Shown: piece by piece, positions 1 to 9,576 of the stretch
How positions within the stretch are numbered: the stretch's first letter is position 1
How the letters are laid out: the number at the start of each line of letters is the position of its first letter
Assembly (NCBI GenBank): GCA_036984305.1
Contig: BQWY01000001.1
Span: 2,625,501-2,689,500, forward strand
DNA from: Nitrospira sp.
GTDB lineage: Bacteria; Nitrospirota; Nitrospiria; Nitrospirales; Nitrospiraceae
Direction of reading: 5' to 3'
Length of the DNA: 64,000 nt
The notes under the pieces: generated by a model
Seen by the model: only the letters and a program-made list of their open reading frames with translations
Databases searched by the model: none
What the model was told of the DNA's origin: nothing
Made by a program: the position numbers and the translations under genes

Positions 1-578
1 ACGTCGGACGCGACCAACGCCGCCCCCTTCATCTGTCCCACGACCAATGGGCAACCGGACCGGGCGGCAACGATGCGCCCAGGTTCACGCTCGGAGATCA
101 CGGCGATGGCGTAGCTGCCGTGAATTTCCTTCGTCGCCGCCCGGACGGCATCGGCCAGCGACACACCCTTCTTCACGTGTTTGGTGATGAGGTGGGCCAC
201 CACTTCCGTATCGGTTTCGGAACCGAATTTGAACCCGTCCCGTTCCAACTGTTGCCGAAGTTGCACATAATTTTCGATGATGCCGTTGTGCACGAGGACG
301 CACCCTTCGGACCGATGGGGATGCGCATTCTGTTCCGACGGCTTGCCATGCGTGGCCCAGCGCGTGTGGCCAATGCCGATATGGCCCGCCAGGCTCTTGG
401 CTTGAAGCGCTTTTTCCAAGTTCGCCAGTTTTCCCACACTGCGGCGAACGTCGATCTTGTCCCCTTGAAGCACCGCCACTCCGGCCGAATCGTAGCCCCG
501 GTATTCCAATCGCTTGAGGCCGCCGATCAAAATGGGAACGGCATTCTCAGTGCCCACATACCCGACAATGCCACACAT
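1..578 (-). CDS. glmS: Glutamine--fructose-6-phosphate aminotransferase, N-terminal part (runs off left edge)
   Basis: GlmS makes glucosamine-6-phosphate from fructose-6-phosphate and glutamine, the first step to UDP-GlcNAc. Reading from 578 downwards the protein opens MCGIVGYVGTENAVPILIGG, with Cys2 as the expected N-terminal nucleophile of the class II glutaminase domain after Met removal. HTRWATHG and NGIIENY, both typical of this domain, follow. About 192 codons are visible; the sugar isomerase (SIS) domains lie beyond the window. The start is 4 bases after the glmU stop, with a strong AGGAGG site inside the end of glmU, so the two are very probably one operon. Confidence 0.95.
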   Translation of the reverse strand, partial: MCGIVGYVGTENAVPILIGGLKRLEYRGYDSAGVAVLQGDKIDVRRSVGKLANLEKALQAKSLAGHIGIGHTRWATHGKPSEQNAHPHRSEGCVLVHNGIIENYVQLRQQLERDGFKFGSETDTEVVAHLITKHVKKGVSLADAVRAATKEIHGSYAIAVISEREPGRIVAARSGCPLVVGQMKGAALVASD

Positions 579-582
579 GCCG

Positions 583-2136
583 TTATGCCCTCCTCTTCTT
601 CTTGGATGAGGGACGCGGTGCACCCGTCGTCGCCGATGATTTCGGACGCGCCTTCTTGGCGGACGCATCGCCCTTCCTCTCAGAGGGAGCCGCTTGCAAC
701 GCATTCCGGCGTTTCGCAGCCCACCCCGGCCGAATCACTTGCGGAGCGCGGCCGATTGCGAGTGCATCGGGCGGCACGTTCAGCGTCACGGTCGTCCCCG
801 CCGCAATGAGGGCTCCCTGACCGACCGTGACCGGCGCTATCAGTTGCGTGTCGCTCCCGATGAACACTCCGTCGCCGATCACCGTTCGATGCTTGTGCAT
901 CCCATCATAGTTACAGGTAATGGTCCCCGCACCGATGTTCACTCCGCTCCCAACCACGGCGTCGCCCAGGTAACTCAGATGATTGGCTTTGGAACCCTTT
1001 CCCAACTCGGTTTTCTTCATCTCCACGAAATTCCCGACCTTGGCCTTTTGCCGCACGACCACGCCCGGACGCAGGTGTACGAACGGCCCGACGGCCGTCT
1101 CGTCCTCCAGAGTGGCTTCCCGGAGAACGCAAGAATCCAATACCTCAACGCGATTCCTCACCACACAATCGGACACCCGCGTATGAGATCGGATCACGCA
1201 ATCTTCCCCGATCGTGGTTCGCCCTTCCAGCGAGACGTGCGGATACAGGACGGTGTCTCGCCCAATTACGACATCCGCATCGATCCACGTCGTGGGGGGA
1301 TCGATCAGGGTCACTCCCGCTGCCATCCACCTCGACCGGATCCGGTCACGAATGGTCCGTTCCGCCTCCGCCAGTTGTGCACGTGTGTTGACCCCAAGCC
1401 CTTCCGACGCCTCACGGAGTTGCACCGCGGACACACGGCGCCTTTCGGCGACGGCCATCGCGAGAATATCCGTCAAATAGTATTCGCCCTGCGCATTGTT
1501 CGGCCGCAAGCGGTCCAGGGCCGCGAATAGAAATCCCCCGTCGACCAGGTACGTGCCGACGTTGATCTCGCGCAGGGCCGCCTCCATCGGGGTGGCGTCC
1601 TTATCCTCTACGATCCGCAGCACCGCGGCACTCTTGTGCGCCGCGTCTCGCGGGTCGACGTCGGCTCGTACCACACGGCCATATCCCGAAGGGTCGTCCA
1701 ACGCAGCGGTCAGGATCGTGACGGTCGCCCCCTCCTTGCGATGCGTATCCAGCAATTCGCGGACCGTGTCTTCCCGCAGAAGGGGCGTGTCGCCGTTCAG
1801 AATCAGATAGTGCTGCGGAGTCCGCGGGAGGCCGGCAAAAACCGTGCGAGCCTGCATCACGGCATGGCCAGTTCCCAATTGCATCGGTTGATCGACCACG
1901 TGAAGCGCCGCGTGCGCCTTCAACACCTCGCGTACGCGATCGCCCTGGTGTCCCACCACAACCGCCACGCCGGCGTCGCCGAATCGCTCCGCGAGCTCAA
2001 CGGCATACAGGACCATCGGTCGGCCGGCCACGGGATGAAGCACCTTGCCGAACTTCGACTGCATTCGTTTGCCCAGCCCTGCCGCCATGACAATCACGCC
2101 GATACCTTGCGGCTCCGGTTGCTGCCTCTGGCTCAT
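583..2136 (-). CDS. glmU: Bifunctional GlmU: GlcNAc-1-P uridyltransferase / GlcN-1-P acetyltransferase
   Basis: This enzyme acetylates glucosamine-1-phosphate and couples it to UTP, giving UDP-GlcNAc for peptidoglycan and lipopolysaccharide. The N-terminal half carries the nucleotidyltransferase signature (VMAAGLGKRM, then GKVLHPVAGRPM) and LNGDTPLL. The C-terminal half is a left-handed beta helix of hexapeptide repeats with NFVEMKKTELGKGSKANHLS, the acetyltransferase active-site region. I chose the ATG at 2136 (MSQRQQPEP) over the longer frame from 2304, because it lies just before the conserved core and has GGAG upstream. At 517 residues it is longer than the usual roughly 455; the excess is a Lys/Ser/Ala-rich tail ending in SSKKKRRA, probably disordered. 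Confidence 0.95.
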   Translation of the reverse strand: MSQRQQPEPQGIGVIVMAAGLGKRMQSKFGKVLHPVAGRPMVLYAVELAERFGDAGVAVVVGHQGDRVREVLKAHAALHVVDQPMQLGTGHAVMQARTVFAGLPRTPQHYLILNGDTPLLREDTVRELLDTHRKEGATVTILTAALDDPSGYGRVVRADVDPRDAAHKSAAVLRIVEDKDATPMEAALREINVGTYLVDGGFLFAALDRLRPNNAQGEYYLTDILAMAVAERRRVSAVQLREASEGLGVNTRAQLAEAERTIRDRIRSRWMAAGVTLIDPPTTWIDADVVIGRDTVLYPHVSLEGRTTIGEDCVIRSHTRVSDCVVRNRVEVLDSCVLREATLEDETAVGPFVHLRPGVVVRQKAKVGNFVEMKKTELGKGSKANHLSYLGDAVVGSGVNIGAGTITCNYDGMHKHRTVIGDGVFIGSDTQLIAPVTVGQGALIAAGTTVTLNVPPDALAIGRAPQVIRPGWAAKRRNALQAAPSERKGDASAKKARPKSSATTGAPRPSSKKKRRA

Positions 2137-2191
2137 GGTGTCGTGGTCTCCAATGAGGTTATGGCCCGTCCTCAGGACGCATGCGCCGGCT

Positions 2192-2872
2192 CTATCCGAT
2201 GGAGGTACCCACGCCGGGTTGTTTGATTTTGAGATGCGACCACCGGGAGCCACCTTCACCGCGTGAAGCTTGTCCCTCGGAAGTATAGAGCCCCCCGGAT
2301 ACAATGAGCTTCATCGCTTCCTCCACCGTAATATCGATCGCCGTGACCTCCTTTTCAGGGACCAGGAGAAAATACCCGGAGGTCGGGTTCGGAGACGTCG
2401 GCACATAGACATTGACCAGAGGATCTCGGCTCACGGCCTGTGCGTCGCTGCGCGTCGCTCCCGTGACAAACGCGAAGCAGTAGTGCCCGTTTTTGGGAAA
2501 CTGGATCAGGACGACTCGACGATAATTGCCGCGATCCCCTGCCGACAAGACATCCATCATGGATTTGATCGTGGAATAGATTCCGCGCACGACCGGCACG
2601 CGATGGAGCCAGGCATCCCACCATCGGACGATGCGATGCCCAATCACGTTCGTGGTGAAGACACCAGCGGACAGGATCAGGAGGATCAACGCCACAATCC
2701 CGAGTCCGGGCACGTATGAACCGGGCGTGATCAGATTGGCGACCAGATCTCCGAGAATCCCATCGACCGCCACGAAGAGGGTTTTCAAAATCAGCACGGT
2801 TCCCCAGATCGGGGTGATGACCAACAATCCAGTGAGAAAGTATCGTTTAAGGGCAGCTTGAAGGGGTCTCAT
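2192..2872 (-). CDS. DUF502 family membrane protein
   Basis: A 226-residue protein of the DUF502 family, whose function is not settled. It starts MRPLQAALKRYFLTGLLVIT and has two hydrophobic membrane segments, about residues 12-32 and 56-80, followed by a soluble domain containing VPVVRGIYSTIKSMMDVLS and SPNPTSGYFLLVPEKEV, both family hallmarks. The start at 2872 was preferred over the upstream in-frame start because the membrane-anchored core begins there. It lies 55 bases upstream of glmU on the same strand and may be co-transcribed with it. Confidence 0.85.
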   Translation of the reverse strand: MRPLQAALKRYFLTGLLVITPIWGTVLILKTLFVAVDGILGDLVANLITPGSYVPGLGIVALILLILSAGVFTTNVIGHRIVRWWDAWLHRVPVVRGIYSTIKSMMDVLSAGDRGNYRRVVLIQFPKNGHYCFAFVTGATRSDAQAVSRDPLVNVYVPTSPNPTSGYFLLVPEKEVTAIDITVEEAMKLIVSGGLYTSEGQASRGEGGSRWSHLKIKQPGVGTSIG

Positions 2873-2934
2873 GGGACGGAATACTAATGAGAGTGCATCA
2901 TACCGGGTTCGAAACCGGGCTCGCAAGCATTTTC

Positions 2935-2964
2935 TTGCAAAATTTCAGCTACTTGGACTAGGAT
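2935..2964 (+). promoter_or_regulatory. Candidate sigma-70-type promoter for tmk
   Basis: In the 107-base divergent gap between the DUF502 gene and tmk, TTGCAA (2935-2940) and TAGGAT (2959-2964) are spaced by 18 bases and end 15 bases before the tmk start. Both boxes match the consensus only partly, so this is a suggestion. Confidence 0.25.
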
Positions 2965-2979
2965 ATCGATCCAGTTTTC

Positions 2980-3672
2980 ATGAAAAAAGCACGTGAAAAA
3001 TCCAGGGAAAGGCCGCAGCGGCGCCGCGGCCTGCTCCTGACGTTCGAAGGGATCGAGGGGAGCGGTAAATCTACCCAGTGTCATTCACTCGCCGGCTGGC
3101 TCCGCAATCGAGGTTACCAGGTGCTGGAAACCAGGGAGCCTGGCGGCACCCGGCTCGCGGAAAAGCTCCGCGACTGCTTACTGGCGCGATTGGGAGAACC
3201 CGTCACCCCATGGACCGAAGCGCTGATCGTCCTGGCGGCGCGCAGCCAGCATGTCGAACTCGTCATTCGCCCCGCCCTCGAATTGGGCGCCATCGTGCTC
3301 TGCGATCGATTTCTGGACTCCACGTTGGCCTATCAAGGGTTCGGGCGCGGGATCGACCTCAAGCTACTCACGCGAATGAGCGAGACGGCCGCCGGCAGGG
3401 TCGCTCCCGATGTCACCTTTTGGTTCGATGTCCCGGTCGAGGTCGGACTCCGGCGGCGACACCATGGCCAACTCTCGATTAATCGGATCGATGCGGAATC
3501 GATGCAGTTCCACGAGCGTGTCCGGCGTGGGTTTCGAATCCTCGCGCGCCGGTATCCCAGACGTATTCGTGCCATCAACGCGGATCGATTGCCGGATCTC
3601 ATCAGCACAGACGTGGAACGCCTCGTCGACGCGTATCTGGCCACTCGCGTGCTTCGAAAGTCTCATGACTAG
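2980..3672 (+). CDS. tmk: Thymidylate kinase
   Basis: Phosphorylates dTMP to dTDP for DNA synthesis. The P-loop is FEGIEGSGKST (about residues 22-32). The next hallmark, CDRFLDSTLAYQGFGRGID, carries the DR(Y/F)xxSxxAYQ motif of the family, and an arginine-rich lid (RRRHHGQ) lies in the C-terminal half. The 230 residues include an N-terminal extension of about 16 mostly basic residues before the first beta strand; no other ATG is available nearer the P-loop. It heads a plus-strand run of housekeeping genes and is followed by holB after 32 bases, a common pairing (tmk-holB). Confidence 0.95.
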   Translation: MKKAREKSRERPQRRRGLLLTFEGIEGSGKSTQCHSLAGWLRNRGYQVLETREPGGTRLAEKLRDCLLARLGEPVTPWTEALIVLAARSQHVELVIRPALELGAIVLCDRFLDSTLAYQGFGRGIDLKLLTRMSETAAGRVAPDVTFWFDVPVEVGLRRRHHGQLSINRIDAESMQFHERVRRGFRILARRYPRRIRAINADRLPDLISTDVERLVDAYLATRVLRKSHD

Positions 3673-3704
3673 CATGCGCCTGATCGGAACGAGGATCTAG
3701 AGAA

Positions 3705-4730
3705 ATGCCTTTTGCCGACGTCGTCGGGCATGATCGGGCGAAGTCGCTGTTACAGCTGGCCACCCTCAACAACCGGATCGCCCATGCCTATCTGTTTCAC
3801 GGTCCCGATCGTATCGGGAAGCGCTTGCTGGCCGTGCGATTCATCCAGGCCATGTGCTGCGAGGCGGCGCAGGGGCTCGAGCGTCGAGACGCCTGCGGAT
3901 GCTGCCGTTCTTGCCGACACATTGAACAAGGCAGCCACCCGGATTTCTGCGTAGTTACTCCGGACACGAGCGGCGCCACCCCGCGGATCAAGATCGAGGA
4001 GATCCGGGAACTCGAAAGCCGGCTCATCTATCGGCCGCTCATTGCAGAACGCAAGTATTGCCTGATCGATGACGCCGAATCGCTGACGATTGAAGCCGCC
4101 AATGCCTTACTCAAGACGTTGGAGGAACCGCCTGGCTATGCACTCCTCATTCTCATCGCCAGTCGTCCGTATGCGTTGCCGGCGACGATTCGCTCGCGCT
4201 GCCAAAGTCTCCGATTTACCGCCCTGTCTCAAGCCCAATCGTGTGCAGCACTCATCGAAGCCCGCCGAATATCGGAGGCGGATGCCCAATTGCTGGCAGC
4301 CGTATCCGAGGGACGTTTCGGTGAAGCTCTGACGACGGATCTGACAGCCCTACGGGAACGACACGAGGCTCTGGCCGCGCTGACGGCACCCCGATCCCTG
4401 CGCTCCGTATCCGCAATTCTCGCAGCGGCGGAAGCCCTTGCAAAGAACGACGAACCGGCCGCGGATGCCCTGGATCGATTGGCCTCGTGGGTTCACGACC
4501 TCGTCTTCGTACAAATCGGCATGCCGCCCGAGCGCCTGGCACACCCGAATCATCTGTCGACTCTGCGTACGGTCGCAGCAACCGCTGACATCGATCTCCT
4601 GCTCGACGTCTTGTCGGACATCGAAACATTCCAACGAAACAGCACCCGCAATTTGAACCACCAACTCATGCTGGAACACATCCTGCTTCGACTACGCGAC
4701 GCGACGAACACCGCTTCAGTGGCCCGGTAG
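3705..4730 (+). CDS. holB: DNA polymerase III subunit delta-prime
   Basis: Clamp-loader subunit of the replicative polymerase, 341 residues. The N-terminal AAA+ domain holds a degenerate P-loop GPDRIGKR (about 33-40), as expected since delta-prime normally does not hydrolyse ATP. A cluster of cysteines (C51, C52, C64, C66, C67, C70) forms the zinc module. Then come AANALLKTLEEPP and IRSRCQ, which includes the SRC motif that supplies an arginine finger in clamp loaders. It sits between tmk and metG; metG starts 40 bases after its stop. Confidence 0.93.
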   Translation: MPFADVVGHDRAKSLLQLATLNNRIAHAYLFHGPDRIGKRLLAVRFIQAMCCEAAQGLERRDACGCCRSCRHIEQGSHPDFCVVTPDTSGATPRIKIEEIRELESRLIYRPLIAERKYCLIDDAESLTIEAANALLKTLEEPPGYALLILIASRPYALPATIRSRCQSLRFTALSQAQSCAALIEARRISEADAQLLAAVSEGRFGEALTTDLTALRERHEALAALTAPRSLRSVSAILAAAEALAKNDEPAADALDRLASWVHDLVFVQIGMPPERLAHPNHLSTLRTVAATADIDLLLDVLSDIETFQRNSTRNLNHQLMLEHILLRLRDATNTASVAR

Positions 4731-4770
4731 CAATCAGGCTCTTCCTCCTGCTATCTTTCCACCACACGCT

Positions 4771-6816
4771 ATGAGCGGTCGCTTCTACATCACCACACCC
4801 ATCTATTACGTCAATGACGTCCCGCACATCGGCCATGCGTACACGACCGTGGCGGCCGACGTGCTGGCCCGCTACCGCAGGCTCCGCGGCGATGAGGTGT
4901 TCTTCCTGACCGGAGTCGACGAACACGGACAAAAAGTCCAGCAGGCCGCAGCAAAGGCCGGCATCGATCCGCAGACTTTCTGCGATCAAATCGTGCCCCG
5001 GTTTCAAACCCTGTGGCACCGCCTCAACGTTTCCAACGATCAATTCATCAGAACGACTGACTCCGCTCATAAGTCTGTCGTTCAACGATACCTTCAACAA
5101 TTATTTGATAATGAGTTGATTTATAGCGATCAGTACACGGGATGGTATTGCACATTCGACGAGCGCTTTTGGACCGAAAAAGACGTCGAGGGAGGACTCT
5201 GCCCCGACTGCAGGCGGCCAGTCGAGCAACTGAGCGAGCGGAACTATTTCTTCAAGATGGGGGAATATCAGAAAGATCTGATTGAGCATATAGAATCGCA
5301 TCCCGACTTCGTACGGCCGGAGTCGCGGCGCAACGAAGTGCTCGGATTCCTCAAAACGCAGAAATTGGGAGATCTCTCGATTTCGCGTCCCAAGTCGCGG
5401 CTCTCGTGGGGGATCGAACTCCCGTTCGATCAGGGCTATGTCACCTACGTCTGGTTCGACGCGCTGGTCAATTACGTCTCGGCATTGGAATACCTGGCCC
5501 CGCACGGCTCGTTCGACCGTTTCTGGCCTGCGGACATGCACCTGGTCGGCAAGGACATTCTGACCACTCATGCCGTGTACTGGTCGACCATCCTCATGGC
5601 GTTAAATCTCCCCCTGCCTCGCACGATCTTCGCACACGGGTGGTGGACCGTAGATGGCGAAAAGATGTCCAAGAGCCGCGGGAACGTCGTGGATCCCAAT
5701 GCCATGGCCGATGAGTTCGGCGTGGATGCGTTTCGGTATTTCCTCCTGCGCGAAGTTCCTTTTGGGCAGGATGGTGACTTTTCGCGCGATGCGCTTATCG
5801 GCCGTATCAATAGCGACCTGGCGAATGGCCTCGGGAATCTGCTCAGCCGAACGCTGACGCTCATCGAGCGGTTTGCTGATGGAATGATTCCCACTCAGCC
5901 GGACCCACTCGATACGGAAGACGAGGCAGCTCTGACGGACACAGGCGGGGCTGTATCTAGACAAGGGGCTGCCGACATCGAACAATTGGACTTCAGTCGT
6001 GCATTGGGAGAGATATGGCAATTGGTCCGTGCGGCAGATCAATATCTTGAGATCCATGCCCCTTGGACCCTTGCGAAAGATCCGTCCAAGCGGAAGTTGC
6101 TCGAACGAGTCCTCTATAGAGCTGCTGACTCCTTACGCCTCCTTGCCATCGCTGTGTATCCGTTTATGCCTCACACGGCACAAGCCATCACACAACAGCT
6201 AGGACTGGACATTGATTTCTTAAAACCAATTGAGATTGAAAAGCGACGATGGTTCCTCTTGCCGAGCGGAACCCGAATCCGCAAGGGTGCGCCGTTGTTT
6301 CCACGCATTCTCAAAGCCGACCCAGCGGCACAAGCCGTAGCTGGCCAGGCATCAAAGGGCTCACCAACTAAAGGAGTCAAGACCGTGACCGACGCGACGT
6401 CAGCGCCAGCGCCGGGTGGATCGTCCACCACACCCGCGACACCGTCACCCAGCCCCGCTTCGACTCCCGCGTCAGCCCCGATCGCTTCACCGCCACAGAT
6501 CACCATCGACGAATTCATGAAGATCCAGCTGAAGACGGCTACGGTGCTGACCGCCGAGCGAGTGCCCAAGTCTGAGAAGCTCATCAAGTTGCAAGTCAGT
6601 CTGGGTGCGGAACAGCGACAAATCGTGGCCGGAATCGGGAAGAAGTACGAGCCCGATGCCCTGGTCGGGAAGACCATCGTGATCGTGGCAAATCTGAAGC
6701 CCGCCAAGCTCATGGGGATCGAATCCCAGGGAATGGTTCTGGCGGCGGGCGACGCCGAGGTTCGCGGACTCATTACGATCGCGGAAGACGTTGACCCGGG
6801 AACCAAGGTGAAATGA
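4771..6816 (+). CDS. metG: Methionyl-tRNA synthetase with C-terminal tRNA-binding domain
   Basis: Charges tRNA-Met. The class I signature HIGH is at residues 19-22 and the KMSKS loop (GEKMSKSRGN) at about residue 298. The connective peptide has only partial zinc-knuckle cysteines (WYCTFDERFW, then LCPDC). A long Pro/Ala/Ser-rich linker near residues 540-575 leads to a C-terminal EMAP/Trbp111-type tRNA-binding domain (about 580-681), which usually also mediates dimerisation. At 681 residues it matches the long bacterial type. Its TGA overlaps the ATG of the next gene as ATGA. Confidence 0.96.
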   Translation: MSGRFYITTPIYYVNDVPHIGHAYTTVAADVLARYRRLRGDEVFFLTGVDEHGQKVQQAAAKAGIDPQTFCDQIVPRFQTLWHRLNVSNDQFIRTTDSAHKSVVQRYLQQLFDNELIYSDQYTGWYCTFDERFWTEKDVEGGLCPDCRRPVEQLSERNYFFKMGEYQKDLIEHIESHPDFVRPESRRNEVLGFLKTQKLGDLSISRPKSRLSWGIELPFDQGYVTYVWFDALVNYVSALEYLAPHGSFDRFWPADMHLVGKDILTTHAVYWSTILMALNLPLPRTIFAHGWWTVDGEKMSKSRGNVVDPNAMADEFGVDAFRYFLLREVPFGQDGDFSRDALIGRINSDLANGLGNLLSRTLTLIERFADGMIPTQPDPLDTEDEAALTDTGGAVSRQGAADIEQLDFSRALGEIWQLVRAADQYLEIHAPWTLAKDPSKRKLLERVLYRAADSLRLLAIAVYPFMPHTAQAITQQLGLDIDFLKPIEIEKRRWFLLPSGTRIRKGAPLFPRILKADPAAQAVAGQASKGSPTKGVKTVTDATSAPAPGGSSTTPATPSPSPASTPASAPIASPPQITIDEFMKIQLKTATVLTAERVPKSEKLIKLQVSLGAEQRQIVAGIGKKYEPDALVGKTIVIVANLKPAKLMGIESQGMVLAAGDAEVRGLITIAEDVDPGTKVK

Positions 6817-7685
6817 GCACGCGGCGGTGTCATTCCGTCTTGTGCACCCAAGTGGTCCGTGTGTGTGTGTGCGCGGGCCTGCTGTTCGTATGCCGATTGA
6901 GCGTTGCGCAACTTCCTCCGAATCCGGATCAGCCCCTCAATGAAAAACTGGCCACACACGTGACGATTCGTGTGGTCGGGCATGGCTCCCTGGCCTTGGG
7001 GCGTGAGGTCGGCGGCGCCAAGGTCACCATCACGGATCTCGAGACTGGGCAATTGCTCGCGACCGGATTACAGCAGGGTGAGGCGGGCGACCAAAACCTG
7101 ATCATGCGAACACCTCACGTCATGCGGGAGCCCGTCTACAGCTCCGCTCCCTCGGCTGCCTTCACGACCACGCTCTATTTGGACGCACCCACCCGCGTGG
7201 AAATTGCCGCTCAGGGCCCGATGGGATATCCGATTTCCGCACAGCGGGTCGCGCACACCACGTGGCTGATTCCGGGTCAGCACATGTCGGGCGACGGCGT
7301 CGTGCTGGAACTGTACGGGTATCTGGTTCGCATCGAGGCGCCGCCCGAAGGGGAGTCGCTCATTGCCAAGGAAGATGTGACGCTCCGAGCTTCGGTTCGG
7401 ACGCTCGCGGGGACACCCGTGCAACCCCACGGCGACTGGGACGCACGCAGTGTGTCGATTTTCGGAGAAGTCATGATCGGCGGTCGGGTTATCGAGCGGC
7501 TTCAGATGTTTTTTTCTGGAGAGCGGAGCGTGTTCGAAGCCCCTTTCTTCGTTCCCACCGCGCATGACGCCCCGGACGGGATCACGTTGCGCGTCGTCGC
7601 CGCCAATGCGGCTGACGGAAACGTCGGTGTCGCCGAGGCGAACTATCCGGTCCTGACGGAACGGCTTCGCCCGAACAATCGATAG
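6813..7685 (+). CDS. Exported protein of unknown function
   Basis: A 290-residue protein I do not recognise. The N-terminus has a basic stretch and a hydrophobic core (VCVCAGLLFVCRL) ending in SVAQ, so a secretory signal peptide cleaved near residue 32 is likely. The rest looks beta-rich: segments such as HVTIRVVGHGSLALGREV, KVTITDLETGQLLATG and VTLRASVRTLAGTPV suggest Ig-like or carboxypeptidase-regulatory-like folds, a guess from alternation pattern only. It overlaps metG by ATGA, so translation is probably coupled, and precedes ftsH by 61 bases. Confidence 0.7.
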   Translation: MSTRRCHSVLCTQVVRVCVCAGLLFVCRLSVAQLPPNPDQPLNEKLATHVTIRVVGHGSLALGREVGGAKVTITDLETGQLLATGLQQGEAGDQNLIMRTPHVMREPVYSSAPSAAFTTTLYLDAPTRVEIAAQGPMGYPISAQRVAHTTWLIPGQHMSGDGVVLELYGYLVRIEAPPEGESLIAKEDVTLRASVRTLAGTPVQPHGDWDARSVSIFGEVMIGGRVIERLQMFFSGERSVFEAPFFVPTAHDAPDGITLRVVAANAADGNVGVAEANYPVLTERLRPNNR

Positions 7686-7746
7686 CGCGTCCTTTCCCGG
7701 GACGAAACGACCGTACACGGTCCGTGTACAGCTGACAGGATTCTCC

Positions 7747-9576
7747 ATGGACCCAAAGGCCAGACAATTCTCGCTGTGGTACATCATCCTTGCATTTTGG
7801 ATGCTGCTCCTCTTCCAGACGTTCGTCACCCCGATCCTCGGACCGCAAGAAGTGCCTTACAGCGAGTTCAAGAAAGCCGTGGCCGAGGACAAGGTTCTCG
7901 AAGTGTCGATCTCCACCAACAAGATTCACGGCCGGGCGAAAGAATCGACCTTCGAGCGGGAGACGGATCTGTTCGATACGGTTCGGGTCGAGGACCCCGA
8001 TCTTCTTCGTGAGTTGGCCGAGCATCACGTGAAAGTCACCGGCGTGATCGAAAGCACCTTTCTGCGCGATCTCCTTTCGTGGGTCATTCCCGCATTCGTG
8101 TTCGTAGGGCTGTGGTGGGTGATCTTGCGCCGCCTTGGCCAGGGACAAGGCAGCTTCATGACCGTGGGGCGGAGCAAGGCCAAGATTTACATGGAACGTG
8201 AAGTCAAGGTCACGTTCGCGGACGTGGCAGGTGTCGATGAGGCCAAACAAGAATTGCAGGAGGTAATCGAGTTCTTGAAAACACCCGAGAAGTTTCAACG
8301 ACTCGGAGGAAAAATCCCGAAAGGCATTCTGCTCGTGGGGCCGCCCGGAACCGGAAAAACACTTTTGGCCAAAGCGGTCGCCGGGGAAGCGGCCGTGCCA
8401 TTTTTCTCCATCAGCGGGTCGGAGTTCGTCGAAATGTTCGTCGGGGTCGGGGCAGCCCGCGTTCGCGACTTGTTCCAGCAAGCTATCCAAAAGGCTCCGT
8501 GCATTATTTTCATCGACGAACTCGACGCACTCGGCAAAGCCCGCGGGATGGGACCGATGGTTCACGAGGAACGGGAGCAGACGTTGAATCAATTGCTGGT
8601 CGAAATGGACGGCTTCGATCCCCGTGCTGGCGTCATTCTCATGGCTGCCACCAACCGACCGGAGATTTTGGACCCCGCACTCCTGCGCGCAGGCCGGTTC
8701 GACCGGCACGTTCTGGTGGACCGCCCGGACAAACTCGGGCGCCTGGCTATTCTGAAGGTGCACGCACGGAAGATTCGTCTCAAGTCGACGGATGATCTCG
8801 ACATCATCGCCAGCATGACGCCGGGATTCGTGGGAGCCGATCTGGCCAATGTCGTCAACGAAGCCGCCTTGCTCGCCGCTCGCCGCGGCAAAGAAGTCGT
8901 GGAATTGTCGGAACTTCAAGAGGCGGTCGAGCGCGTCATCGCCGGTTTGGAAAAGAAGAACCGGGTCTTGAACAAGATGGAAAAGGAGCGAGTCGCTCAC
9001 CACGAGGTCGGCCATGCCCTGGTCGCGATGGCCATACCGGGCTCGGATGCCGTGCATAAGATCTCCATCATTCCGCGGGGCATCGCCGCCCTGGGCTATA
9101 CGCTTCAACTTCCAACTGAAGACCGATTTCTCATGACAAAGACCGAGCTGACGAACAAGATCGCCGTCTTGTTAGGAGGCCGAGGCGCAGAGGACCTCAT
9201 TTACCAAGAGGTGTCCACCGGTGCGCAAGACGACCTGCTGAAGGCCACCGACATTGCCAAGAGCATGATCAAGCGCTACGGGATGTCGGAGAAGCTTGGG
9301 CAGGTCAGCTTCGACCGTGAGCGGCAGCCTCTATTTCTGCAGGCTGCCCAATCCTCGCCCTCCGGCGACTACAGCGAAGCCACCTCGCGGGAAATCGATT
9401 GCGAGATCCGCAGGCTGATCGACGAACAGTACGCCCGCGTGCAGGCCTTGCTTCAACGGCAGGAGCCGGCGCTACGACGGGCGGCGACCGCGCTGCTCGC
9501 AAAGGAGACGATCTCCGGGGAAGAGCTCCGAGCCATCGTTGACGCCGCCGGGTCCGCCAAGGAGCTCCCGGCGTGA
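7747..9576 (+). CDS. ftsH: ATP-dependent zinc metalloprotease FtsH
   Basis: Membrane-anchored AAA+ protease that degrades misfolded membrane proteins and some regulators. Residues: membrane segment 1 at about 10-30, periplasmic domain, membrane segment 2 at 108-128, Walker A GPPGTGKT (198-205), Walker B IIFIDELD (253-260), second region of homology [20 protein letters not shown] (301-320), zinc site HEVGH (419-423) and the third ligand in GAQDD (Asp 496). At 609 residues it is slightly shorter than the E. coli enzyme. The end overlaps the next gene as GTGA. Confidence 0.96.
   Translation: MDPKARQFSLWYIILAFWMLLLFQTFVTPILGPQEVPYSEFKKAVAEDKVLEVSISTNKIHGRAKESTFERETDLFDTVRVEDPDLLRELAEHHVKVTGVIESTFLRDLLSWVIPAFVFVGLWWVILRRLGQGQGSFMTVGRSKAKIYMEREVKVTFADVAGVDEAKQELQEVIEFLKTPEKFQRLGGKIPKGILLVGPPGTGKTLLAKAVAGEAAVPFFSISGSEFVEMFVGVGAARVRDLFQQAIQKAPCIIFIDELDALGKARGMGPMVHEEREQTLNQLLVEMDGFDPRAGVILMAATNRPEILDPALLRAGRFDRHVLVDRPDKLGRLAILKVHARKIRLKSTDDLDIIASMTPGFVGADLANVVNEAALLAARRGKEVVELSELQEAVERVIAGLEKKNRVLNKMEKERVAHHEVGHALVAMAIPGSDAVHKISIIPRGIAALGYTLQLPTEDRFLMTKTELTNKIAVLLGGRGAEDLIYQEVSTGAQDDLLKATDIAKSMIKRYGMSEKLGQVSFDRERQPLFLQAAQSSPSGDYSEATSREIDCEIRRLIDEQYARVQALLQRQEPALRRAATALLAKETISGEELRAIVDAAGSAKELPA

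Noticed and set aside
120-809. Long plus-strand open frame across glmS and glmU
   Set aside because: It is a shadow of the real minus-strand genes; translation shows no family similarity and is rich in Arg/Pro/His.
2903-2924. Sequence CCGGGTTCGAAACCGGG resembling a tRNA T-arm
   Set aside because: The stem has a mismatch, and no acceptor, D or anticodon arm can be folded upstream or downstream; likely a chance palindrome in the divergent gap.
7582-9108. 508-codon minus-strand open frame opposite ftsH
   Set aside because: It lies wholly antisense to a gene with clear AAA+ and HEVGH motifs; a high-GC shadow frame.
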